Part shown: positions 55,974 to 63,261 of the stretch, one piece after another
Layout of the letters: the number at the start of each line of letters is the position of its first letter
Numbering within the stretch: the first letter of the stretch is position 1
Assembly (NCBI GenBank): GCA_964483155.1
Contig: CAZAAC010000006.1
Coordinates: 12,266 to 76,265 of the forward strand
Length of the DNA: 64,000 nucleotides
Origin: JAAYYM01 sp964483155
Lineage (GTDB): Bacteria > Bacillota > Clostridia > Lachnospirales > Lachnospiraceae
Direction of reading: 5' to 3'
Program-made: the position numbers and the translations under genes
The notes under the pieces: generated by a model
The model's input: the letters and a program-made list of their open reading frames with translations, nothing else
What the model was told of the DNA's origin: nothing
Databases searched by the model: none

Positions 55974-57005
55974 TTATTTATCCGTTCTCTCAAACAAAGG
56001 AATCCAACTTTGTTTATTGTATATACCATCTTCCACCCAAAATGCGGTTATTGTGTATGTTGGTACACTTGATTTTAAAATAATAACCTGTTGTGAATCA
56101 TTATATCCCAAACTAGAGTTAACAACTCTATCTTCATCCCAATTTGGTTTATATTCTCCATTGAAACTTTTGGTTGACTTTAATAAAGAAAATCCTATTT
56201 CCTTTAGTTTTTCACTTACTAATTGTTTTTGTTCGTCTGAAGAAAATAAATTTTCTTTTTCAAAACTTTTTTTCCCTAAGTCACAAACAAATTTAATTTC
56301 TATGTTATATAACCCTAATTTATTTAACTCTTTAATTATATCGTCCTTTTTGTTAGGATTAAAGCATATGTATGCAAGCAATATCTTTTTCTTTTTTAAT
56401 AATTCCATTTCTTCTGTCTTCAGAACATTTACATGTGTCTCTTTTGTTGTTCTATCTTCTATTCCAAAATATTCTTGAAAAATTGATATTACCTGTTTAC
56501 CTGAATAAGCACCGTCATCAAAAAATATAATTTCATCGTAATCTCCTTGTAGACATTCTTGCAACGATTGCTTGATTTCAATGTTATCACTACCTTGTAA
56601 AATATCATTAAAATAATACATCATATGCTTTGCACTATCTTTTTCACCACCTAGTGGACATATAATTGTTTTACTCTTCTGCTCCACCGAACCCAATAAT
56701 CCTTGCATTTCCTTATCAAACAAATCTCTATTTATATAATTTGCAGATTCAAGTAGCCTTATAATACCGTCAAGCAACAATTTGCCATCTTTTGCTTTTT
56801 CCATTTTACAGTTTAAAAACTGTGAAATGAAATTTACAATCTTCGCTTCCGAAATTACGCTTCCCTTTTTTCCTTCAAATGTTTGAAATCTTGTATTTAA
56901 TCTTTTTATTCTTTCCCAAAAATCTTCTATTAAGATTTCTGATACTAATCTCATTGAGTCATTATAATAATTTTTACTTATTAATGTATTCTGATCTTTT
57001 CTCAA
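55974..57005 (-). CDS. Phosphoribosyltransferase-like conflict-system protein (PRTase-CE type)
   Basis: 343 residues from TTG 57005. ICPLGGEKDSAKHMMYYF near 115-132 and a type I phosphoribosyltransferase-like PRPP loop YDEIIFFDDGAYSGKQ at about 156-171, where the paired Asp and the Gly-Lys stand in for the usual DDxxTTG. This resembles the PRTase-CE domain described in nucleotide-linked prokaryotic conflict systems; I recall but cannot confirm the match. The start is unclear: no ATG or GTG exists in frame, and the frame is open upstream through QRTLYDLYGAKIKDSASTYS back into the end of the HD gene (see finding). It is the last gene of the operon. Confidence 0.65.
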   Translation of the reverse strand: MRKDQNTLISKNYYNDSMRLVSEILIEDFWERIKRLNTRFQTFEGKKGSVISEAKIVNFISQFLNCKMEKAKDGKLLLDGIIRLLESANYINRDLFDKEMQGLLGSVEQKSKTIICPLGGEKDSAKHMMYYFNDILQGSDNIEIKQSLQECLQGDYDEIIFFDDGAYSGKQVISIFQEYFGIEDRTTKETHVNVLKTEEMELLKKKKILLAYICFNPNKKDDIIKELNKLGLYNIEIKFVCDLGKKSFEKENLFSSDEQKQLVSEKLKEIGFSLLKSTKSFNGEYKPNWDEDRVVNSSLGYNDSQQVIILKSSVPTYTITAFWVEDGIYNKQSWIPLFERTDK

Positions 57006-57088
57006 CTCGATAATACTTACTTTTGAGTAAGTCGAAGCACTATCTTTAATTTTTGCTCCATATAAATCGTATAAGGTTCTCTGAAATG

Positions 57089-58639
57089 CTAAAAATGCAA
57101 GTAATGCTCCTTATTTCTGCCTTCTTTACTTCCCATCCAAGTTTCAGATTGAAAAACTTCCGAAGCATTTTTTATCTGTCCATTTCCATAACTTATTCTA
57201 GTATCAATTTTTGAATTATCTGGTGAATATTTAGGAAATTCAGAAATAATAAATGACTCTCTTCCACTAACCCCTATACCTAGTAAAGCACATATCTTCG
57301 TATATTCAGCCAATGTATGTATTTCAAGTTTTTTCATACCTTTCGGATTACTTAATTGAAAAATATTCTTTGTGAAACCAAACCATTTTTCATCCTCTAT
57401 AATTATGTTCTCTTTTGAGATCGCACATACTCGTTTAAGCAAAAATCGATGATTAAGTTTCGTTAATCTTTCGGTTATCTCCAATAATTTCTGCTCCGAT
57501 TCTCCACTTAAATTATTATCTCCCTTTAAAATCGAAAAACATTTTGTCCCCCACAAATCATCTGTGGATTCAAGAATTTTAGAAAAAACACAAGTTTCAG
57601 CAATTCCAATGCTATTCATTTCAGAAATTATTTTTTTTAGCATAGTTTCAGCTGTTCGTACTTTTTGATGATAATATACGCTCTTAAACATAATCGTTCT
57701 AGACATTAGCAATTGATTTAATGCTTCTTCAGCGGATGACTTAATTACTGGTATATAAAATATTCCACTATTTCCATCTGCCCAAATTTGATTGTTTTGC
57801 CCATGCTCAGTTTCTCCGACAACACTTAATTTGTGTACCAGCCTATCAATATCAACCGCTACCGGAACATTTGTCGAATGAGAATCTCTAGATAGATAAT
57901 CGCATTTATCTGCATCAACTGACCCATTGATAATTTGATTATATGGTAAAAGGAACATATCATTTGCAATACCAACTATAAGACAACTAATATACTCTGT
58001 TAACTTTTCATAATCGCGATCATTTTTTATTTTTATTCCATTTAAAGAATTTGTTACTTTTTTTAATAATTCCACAACATCAGGAGAATTAACAATAAGA
58101 ACACTTAGTATTTCATGTAATGCCACTTTTTTACCAACGCAGTCGCTAAACCGTACTATGACATCCTTAATCATTTCATGTTGACTAAAAGTAATATCTT
58201 CTGCAAAATAAAATTCCGACACATGGCTAAAGTACATATGGCCTGTATCGTGAAACAATGCCGCCAACCTTGTTACTTGTATAAAATCAAACTCAGTTTC
58301 TTCATTTTTATCACATTTTCTAATAATACTAGCCATTTTGTTTGCAACAAAAAAAACACCTATGGTATGGCTAAAACGTGAATAATCTGCATTACAATAC
58401 ACGTAGCCTGCTAAACCTAGATGCTTTATTTTTCTTAATCTTTGAAGTAACGGACTGTCTAATATAGCAATTTCTCCAGAATTAAACTCCACTGGTCCCC
58501 AAACAAAATCAAATATTTGTTTATCTTCTGCCATATATAATTCTTTCAAATAATCTGCAAGCATATTCTTCACAAAAATATTTACTTCATTACGTATCTC
58601 TTTAAACTCTGGTTCCTCAATAAGTTCTCTTATTTTCAT
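57089..58639 (-). CDS. HD-domain phosphohydrolase (SAMHD1/dGTPase-like)
   Basis: 516 residues. The HD fold is clear: RLRKIKHLGLAGYVY near 67, RFSHTIGV with the first metal His at 91, LFHDTGHMYFSH with His-Asp at 130-131 and further His at 134 and 139, and CDYLSRDSH near 250 for the last Asp. Such proteins hydrolyse nucleotides (often dNTPs) or nucleotide second messengers. The C-terminal half (about 300-516) is unrecognised. ATG 58639 has AGGGAA upstream. It lies 21 bases after the 135-residue gene and overlaps in reading space with the PRTase-like gene. Confidence 0.85.
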   Translation of the reverse strand: MKIRELIEEPEFKEIRNEVNIFVKNMLADYLKELYMAEDKQIFDFVWGPVEFNSGEIAILDSPLLQRLRKIKHLGLAGYVYCNADYSRFSHTIGVFFVANKMASIIRKCDKNEETEFDFIQVTRLAALFHDTGHMYFSHVSEFYFAEDITFSQHEMIKDVIVRFSDCVGKKVALHEILSVLIVNSPDVVELLKKVTNSLNGIKIKNDRDYEKLTEYISCLIVGIANDMFLLPYNQIINGSVDADKCDYLSRDSHSTNVPVAVDIDRLVHKLSVVGETEHGQNNQIWADGNSGIFYIPVIKSSAEEALNQLLMSRTIMFKSVYYHQKVRTAETMLKKIISEMNSIGIAETCVFSKILESTDDLWGTKCFSILKGDNNLSGESEQKLLEITERLTKLNHRFLLKRVCAISKENIIIEDEKWFGFTKNIFQLSNPKGMKKLEIHTLAEYTKICALLGIGVSGRESFIISEFPKYSPDNSKIDTRISYGNGQIKNASEVFQSETWMGSKEGRNKEHYLHF

Positions 58640-58660
58640 TTGTGCTTTTTCCCTGCCTTA

Positions 58661-59068
58661 TCACTTTGAAAATTCCACTTTAGCGCCAGCACAAAAAACC
58701 TTTGTCAAATCCATTATTATTTCATTTGATAATTTCAAATCAGTATCCTGCATTATTCCATTTACAGTAGATTTAGACATCTTAATAGTTGCCATCTCAT
58801 AATATGGATTCTGCAATTCAAATGAAATACTTTTACCATCATTTAACTCCATTATTGCATCAACAAAATCACCTTCTCCACCGTCCAAAAATAAAAGTTT
58901 AATATCTTTAACACTTTTATCAATATTAGATTCTATCGAGCGAAAATATGATTGCATTTCACGTACACCCGCACGATATCTATCATTCTTAAAAGGGATT
59001 TTTTCAACCTTAAGTTCTCTTAAAGAAGATAAAAATTTGTCTACAAACAATAATTCATTGTTATACAT
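58661..59068 (-). CDS. Small protein of unknown function, first gene of the HD/PRTase operon
   Basis: 135 residues, soluble. It starts MYNNELLFVDKFLSSLRELK, has a central DIKLLFLDGGEGDFVDAIME segment and ends KVFCAGAKVEFSK. No helix-turn-helix or membrane helix is evident; a possible alpha/beta fold. AGAGGG precedes ATG 59068. It is directly downstream of a strong promoter with an overlapping dyad and upstream of the HD gene, so it may be a sensor, regulator or adaptor of the system. No family recognised. Confidence 0.65.
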   Translation of the reverse strand: MYNNELLFVDKFLSSLRELKVEKIPFKNDRYRAGVREMQSYFRSIESNIDKSVKDIKLLFLDGGEGDFVDAIMELNDGKSISFELQNPYYEMATIKMSKSTVNGIMQDTDLKLSNEIIMDLTKVFCAGAKVEFSK

Positions 59069-59108
59069 TATACACCCTCTTCTCCATAATAGTGAAACAC
59101 ATTGACAT

Positions 59109-59168
59109 ATTATAGCATATACAATTACCTATATCAATAACTATATTCAAAAGTAAATTATTGATATA
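59109..59168 (-). promoter_or_regulatory. Promoter of the HD/PRTase operon with overlapping dyad operator
   Basis: Minus strand: TTGATA (59132-59137), 17-base spacer, perfect TATAAT (59109-59114), about 40 bases before the 135-residue gene. An 11-base perfect inverted repeat, TATATCAATAA (59130-59140) and TTATTGATATA (59158-59168), covers the -35 element and extends upstream, with a 17-base spacer. A repressor bound there would block the promoter. The neighbouring WYL-type regulator is a natural candidate. Confidence 0.75.
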
Positions 59169-59302
59169 AATTAAAATATGATTTATGGTAATGCACTCAT
59201 ACAATATGTTATGTAATTATATTAAGTTTACCTCATTTTATAAAATAATTCAATTCATAATTTATAAGTCCTTTACTTTCATTAGTATCTTTTCTACCCT
59301 CT

Positions 59303-60301
59303 CTATTCCTTCTCCTGATATCTTTCATACATTTTCTTCGCTTCTGCTTTTATCTTTTCCTTGACTGTAGAGGGACCTAGGATTCTGACATTATCTCCTA
59401 ACGCAAAAATCCAGCCCAGGAATAGTGCGCTGACAGCGACTGTGACATTTACCGTAAAATGATCTGCTGTCGAAGGGATAATCATGATGTCTTTTCCAAA
59501 TCGATCAAATACTACATTTGCCATTTCATTTTTAAATTCCAGCTTGACGGTTTCGATATCACCACCGAACATTCCGAAATACTTTTGGTTATAGCTTGCC
59601 ATGTTGACCTTTTTAAAGTCTTCTTTTCCTGCTCGCTCCTCATTGATTGTAGAAATTTTAGTCATCTTGTCTACACGATAGTGTTTTATTTTTCCGGCGA
59701 TTGCATCAAAAGCAACCATGTAATAGTTTTCATCATCCCAGCATAGAGCCCATGGACTGAGCTGATAGAATGCTCCTTCTTTCCGGAGCTCCATTTTCTT
59801 CTGCACATTCCATTTGAAATACTGAAATGTGATTTGTCTATTCCTACTGATTGCAGAATGAATCTCATCGATGTTGTAATAGATGCTCTCATTCATTGTT
59901 TTAATTCTGCCGATTACATATACCTGTCTTTGAAGCTGTTTTGCTTCATGCTCGCTTGTGAGACTTTCCAGCTTCTTGATTAATTCATTCGATTTCTTTT
60001 CCGTTATGAACTTTGAGGACTGAATCGCATCCACGAGAAGCTTAAGCTCTGCGATTTCAAACTGTCTCGACGCCACATGATAGTAATAGGTCTTTCCTCT
60101 TTTTTCTCCTATAATATCAATATCGAGGTCTCTTAGCGTTTCAAAATCAGCATAGATACTTTTTCGCTCTGCTGTCACATCATAGCTTTCTAGTGCCCTC
60201 AGGATTTCCGGCATGGTGAGACTATGTGCATCATCTGTTTTTGCCAGCATGATTTTCATCAGATATAGTAGTTTTAGCTTTTGGTTTGTTCCCTTTGGCA
60301 T
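59303..60301 (-). CDS. HTH-WYL domain transcriptional regulator
   Basis: About 332 residues from ATG 60301, which has GGAGG 6 bases upstream; longer readings run into the next gene. An N-terminal DeoR-type helix-turn-helix (KLLYLMKIML, then SIYADFETLRDLDIDI near 50) precedes a WYL domain (about 140-230, with GAFYQLSPWALCWDDENYYM) and a C-terminal WCX extension (about 250-330). WYL proteins bind single-stranded nucleic acid or nucleotides and regulate phage-defence islands (CapW and BrxR are examples). It ends 235 bases before the HD/PRTase operon, on the same strand, so it might control that operon; this is inference. Confidence 0.88.
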   Translation of the reverse strand: MPKGTNQKLKLLYLMKIMLAKTDDAHSLTMPEILRALESYDVTAERKSIYADFETLRDLDIDIIGEKRGKTYYYHVASRQFEIAELKLLVDAIQSSKFITEKKSNELIKKLESLTSEHEAKQLQRQVYVIGRIKTMNESIYYNIDEIHSAISRNRQITFQYFKWNVQKKMELRKEGAFYQLSPWALCWDDENYYMVAFDAIAGKIKHYRVDKMTKISTINEERAGKEDFKKVNMASYNQKYFGMFGGDIETVKLEFKNEMANVVFDRFGKDIMIIPSTADHFTVNVTVAVSALFLGWIFALGDNVRILGPSTVKEKIKAEAKKMYERYQEKE

Positions 60302-60401
60302 AAGACGCCTCCCGCACCCACTTGCATTTATCATCCGCTTCCGGGTGTCTTTGTGATTCTGTCCATATGGTTTTATCATTATGGTTCTGTTCTTATTATT
60401 A

Positions 60402-61133
60402 TCAATTATTGATATACTTTCTGGTATAGGGACAAACCTCGATACATTTTCCACATAATGTGATTTGTTGATCGATTGCTCTGGCTGAAATCTCTCTTGC
60501 CTTTTTTCTGCAGGATAAGGCATCATAAAACGCCTCCCGATCCAATTCCGGACTCCAGACACGTCCTGAAATTGCTTTTCCAGGGCAAGCATCTGTACAA
60601 CGCATACAGCTTCCGCACTTGGATTTTAGTACCTCTTCATCGCTGGCTAGGGGCGCGTCTGTCAATACAGAAGTCAGACGAATGGCTGATCCGTATGCCT
60701 CTGTCAAAAAAAGTGCACTTTTCCCGATCCATCCTAGTCCCGCATGCATTGCTACGGTCTTATGCGGCATTAACGTTCTGAAAATACCATATTCCTGCGT
60801 AGCAGAACCCGTCTGCGCATAGGCATGATAGCCCTGCTCTTTTATTAATTCTGCACACATTATCGCCAGCTTATCCAGCTTTTCATTCAATCGGTGATAC
60901 GCATCATAATACTCCATTGTTGGCGCCTCACTGATACCTCTGATTACCTCTTTGGGATAAGCAAGCGCGATGGATACTCCAAATGGATACCTGGGTATCA
61001 CAATCTCTCCACTTGCAGAATCCTCGCTTTTAGGTTCTTTGGGATCTACCTTACCATATAATCCGTCAATCTTTGCAAAGCCTACCAGAGATGCCCCATT
61101 TTCAATTAAGATACGCTCAATTGTATTCTTCAT
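60402..61133 (-). CDS. QueG-like double 4Fe-4S protein
   Basis: About 243 residues. N-terminal cobalamin-type region of the epoxyqueuosine reductase family (GASLVGFAKIDGLYGK, ALAYPKE) leads to QTGSATQEYGIFRTL and AGLGWIGKSALFLTEAYGSA, and two ferredoxin-type clusters: CGSCMRCTDACPG near 173 and LCGKCIEVCPYT near 230. QueG itself is about 380 residues and carries further C-terminal repeats, so this shorter form is probably a relative of unproven substrate. ATG 61133 has GGGAG upstream. Confidence 0.85.
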   Translation of the reverse strand: MKNTIERILIENGASLVGFAKIDGLYGKVDPKEPKSEDSASGEIVIPRYPFGVSIALAYPKEVIRGISEAPTMEYYDAYHRLNEKLDKLAIMCAELIKEQGYHAYAQTGSATQEYGIFRTLMPHKTVAMHAGLGWIGKSALFLTEAYGSAIRLTSVLTDAPLASDEEVLKSKCGSCMRCTDACPGKAISGRVWSPELDREAFYDALSCRKKAREISARAIDQQITLCGKCIEVCPYTRKYINN

Positions 61134-61174
61134 AAGATACACTCCCTTAATAAAAAAAATGATGTAGTGAAACT

Positions 61175-61645
61175 TTAAATATTTTTTCTGTGCTGGATAT
61201 GAATGCCGACATGGCCAATTCCCAAAATAATGATGGCAATGGTGAGCCAGATTACCTTACCATAAATACTCAGTAAGAAAAATGCGGCAACAGGAAGCAA
61301 TGCGCCTGGAACGGGAATTCCCAGAAAATTTCCATAAAAATCTGCTAAAGTATGTTTACTTCTAAAATAATGAATCCATGATATTTCATATAACAACATC
61401 AGTAAAAATGAAATGATGAGCCAGATAGACCAGCTGGAAAATGGTTTTATATTGTAATCCGAGAAAATCAATGCAATCGGCGTAACCAGAAACTGCCCTA
61501 CTCTCTCAAATAGTAACAGTATTTTATTCTCGTTGCAAACGATATTCTCATAGCCGATTGGTTTGTTTCGAGCCCAAATCAGATTGGGTATGGTCAGCAT
61601 TAATAAATATATGGCTCCTACATATGAAAATCCTAAATGTCCCAC
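61175..61645 (-). CDS. Small polytopic membrane protein, function unknown
   Basis: 156 residues with four to five membrane helices (about 5-22, 45-62, 68-92, 105-122, 128-148). Starts at GTG 61645 after AGAGGG. Motif WARNKPIGYE follows the first helix. Probably transcribed with the methyltransferase gene, 75 bases upstream, and hence with the TetR-controlled unit. No family recognised. Confidence 0.7.
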   Translation of the reverse strand: MGHLGFSYVGAIYLLMLTIPNLIWARNKPIGYENIVCNENKILLLFERVGQFLVTPIALIFSDYNIKPFSSWSIWLIISFLLMLLYEISWIHYFRSKHTLADFYGNFLGIPVPGALLPVAAFFLLSIYGKVIWLTIAIIILGIGHVGIHIQHRKNI

Positions 61646-61720
61646 GATCTTATATCCCTCTCTTTCGTAACTCTGCTTTTGCTTCTTCGCACCACTTTCA
61701 TCGAATGATATATCAGTTTG

Positions 61721-62302
61721 CTATATTTGTAAAGATATATTGCTATTCTTTTTCAATCGAAAAACAGGATATATGCGTTTCATTCTGGAGAAGTCAGCAT
61801 ATCGTTCTATTATCGTCGGACGCCAGAATGGTGCCACCGTCCAGATCGCACAGACTCCGTCTGGCTTTAAAACACGATGCATCTCTTTTGCCAGGTCTTT
61901 TAAGGAAATCACCGGTGCAGGGACTACTCCATATAGAACAATCATATCTATAGACTGCTCCGTAAATGTTGTATGCAATGCATCCTCGCATTGAACGACT
62001 ACGTTTGTAAGTCCTAAGAGCTTCACTTTTTCCTTCAACTCCCTTACGGCAATTGGATGAATATCGGTAGCATAAACAGTTCCTGTGGTTCCTACCCGCT
62101 TAGAAATTTCCTCTGTAAAGAATCCGGAACCACAACCTATTTCGAGTACCACCTGTCCTTTTTCGATTTTTGCATTTTCAATAAGCTTATCTGGGTTATT
62201 ATATTTCTTTCTTGCCGGACTATCCAGCAAACGTAATAACTTTTGATAAAACTTCGCAGACTTCTTTGATTCCTCTGAAAACAACATATCTTTCCAACTC
62301 AT
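61721..62302 (-). CDS. Class I SAM-dependent methyltransferase
   Basis: 193 residues. Motif I VVLEIGCGSGFFTEEI near 51, motif II VYATDIHPIAV near 75, and an acidic motif near 105 (VQCEDALH), then ALKPDG-type VLKPDGVCAIWTV near 145. Resembles UbiE/Methyltransf_11 enzymes; the substrate is unknown. AAGGAG precedes ATG 62302, and the palindrome GGAACGACCGTTCC lies just upstream of that site. It should be repressed by the adjacent TetR protein. Confidence 0.9.
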   Translation of the reverse strand: MSWKDMLFSEESKKSAKFYQKLLRLLDSPARKKYNNPDKLIENAKIEKGQVVLEIGCGSGFFTEEISKRVGTTGTVYATDIHPIAVRELKEKVKLLGLTNVVVQCEDALHTTFTEQSIDMIVLYGVVPAPVISLKDLAKEMHRVLKPDGVCAIWTVAPFWRPTIIERYADFSRMKRIYPVFRLKKNSNISLQI

Positions 62303-62322
62303 AACTTTTTTCTCCTTATTTC

Positions 62323-62336
62323 GGAACGACCGTTCC
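62323..62336 (-). promoter_or_regulatory. TetR operator before the methyltransferase gene
   Basis: Palindrome GGAACGACCGTTCC directly upstream of the ribosome site. Its right half (CCGTTCC) recurs exactly in front of tetR at 62943-62956 (AGAACCTCCGTTCC), so the same regulator likely binds both. Confidence 0.7.
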
Positions 62337-62370
62337 TTATTTTATTAAAAAATAATCTGCCTGCTGGCAG

Positions 62371-62937
62371 TTATTTTAAAAATCGCCTGATTCCATCTGT
62401 ATGATAGTCCGCCAGTTGCTGTAAACATTGCGCCAACTGCTTTTGCGTTTTATGTTCTTTGGCTATCTGGATGATTCCTTCTATGAGGCTTTTCGAAAAG
62501 ACACTCGCCATCAATTCCTGATCCACAACTGAATCGTGTAACTGCACTAAAATATGCTTTTTCAGCTCTTCCACTAATTGTTCCCGAAATCCCTCATACT
62601 TGGTTCCTTTGCTCTTTTCCGATAATAACAGAAATCGGTCTAGACCAGCCGTAATAATCTTTCCCATTCCAAGACTGATATTGCGACTCAGATCATCCAT
62701 TGGATCACTATGCACCAGAAAATCCTGAAACATAGAATTAAACTGGTGAAAAATAGGTTCTGCAACTGCTAGGAAAAGCGTCTCTTTATTCTCGTAATAT
62801 AAGTATAAGTTGCTGACACTGATTTTAGCCTCCATCGCAATACTACGTGTAGTCGTTTCTAAAAAGCCTTTTTCACAAAATTTTTTTTCCGCTGACAATA
62901 GAATCTGCTTTCTTACTTCCTCTTTTAATATCTGCAT
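62371..62937 (-). CDS. TetR family transcriptional regulator
   Basis: 188 residues. N-terminal helix-turn-helix with FLETTTRSIAMEAKISVSNL near 25-44 and YLYYENKETLFLAV, then a helical ligand-binding domain. GGAGG precedes ATG 62937 and overlaps its own operator. It is followed by the methyltransferase gene and probably represses both that gene and itself, with an inducer that is unknown. Confidence 0.92.
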   Translation of the reverse strand: MQILKEEVRKQILLSAEKKFCEKGFLETTTRSIAMEAKISVSNLYLYYENKETLFLAVAEPIFHQFNSMFQDFLVHSDPMDDLSRNISLGMGKIITAGLDRFLLLSEKSKGTKYEGFREQLVEELKKHILVQLHDSVVDQELMASVFSKSLIEGIIQIAKEHKTQKQLAQCLQQLADYHTDGIRRFLK

Positions 62938-62942
62938 AATAA

Positions 62943-62990
62943 AGAACCTCCGTTCCGTATTATGTTAGCATTGTTTTTTTTGGATGTCAA
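62943..62990 (-). promoter_or_regulatory. tetR promoter with operator over the transcription start
   Basis: Minus strand: TTGACA (62985-62990), 17-base spacer, TAACAT (62962-62967), then AGAACCTCCGTTCC (62943-62956) across the expected +1 and ribosome site. Autorepression is the simple reading. Confidence 0.7.
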
Positions 62991-63055
62991 CTACTTTTGG
63001 CTGGTGACTTTTTTAGATAGTGACTCTTTTGTATGGCATCATGTCTTTCCTGGAC

Positions 63056-63091
63056 AAAAAAATACCTCAGTGATTGCTTTCACTGAAGTAT
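63056..63091 (-). terminator. Rho-independent terminator after tRNA-Gln
   Basis: Arms 63062-63073 and 63080-63091 (12 bases, one mismatch), 6-base loop, followed on the minus strand by TTTTTTT. It lies 7 bases beyond the 3' end of the tRNA. Confidence 0.9.
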
Positions 63092-63097
63092 CTCTTA

Positions 63098-63169
63098 CAG
63101 GGCTACAAGGATTTGAACCTTGAAATGACGGAGTCAGAGTCCGTTGCCTTACCGTTTGGCTATAGCCCT
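63098..63169 (-). tRNA. tRNA-Gln (anticodon CTG)
   Basis: About 72 bases with a full cloverleaf: acceptor arms AGGGCTA / TAGCCCT, D-arm region, anticodon stem ACGGA/TCCGT around loop CTCTGAC (anticodon CTG, reading CAG), T-loop GGTTCAAATCC. The 3' CCA is not encoded. The A1-T72 pair replaces the usual T-A or T-G of Gln tRNAs, a small variation. A terminator follows directly. Confidence 0.92.
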
Positions 63170-63261
63170 AAATATCAACAAGCGTAATTATACATGAAGT
63201 GCTTATAGATTTCAAGAGTAAATTTAATATTATTCTCGTTTTATTCTTGTTTCTTGCTGTT

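Noticed and set aside
60302..60592. Longer N-terminus for the WYL regulator
   Set aside because: The extra 97 codons overlap the QueG-like gene, lack a ribosome site and do not resemble a WYL N-terminus; GGAGG before 60301 decides the start.
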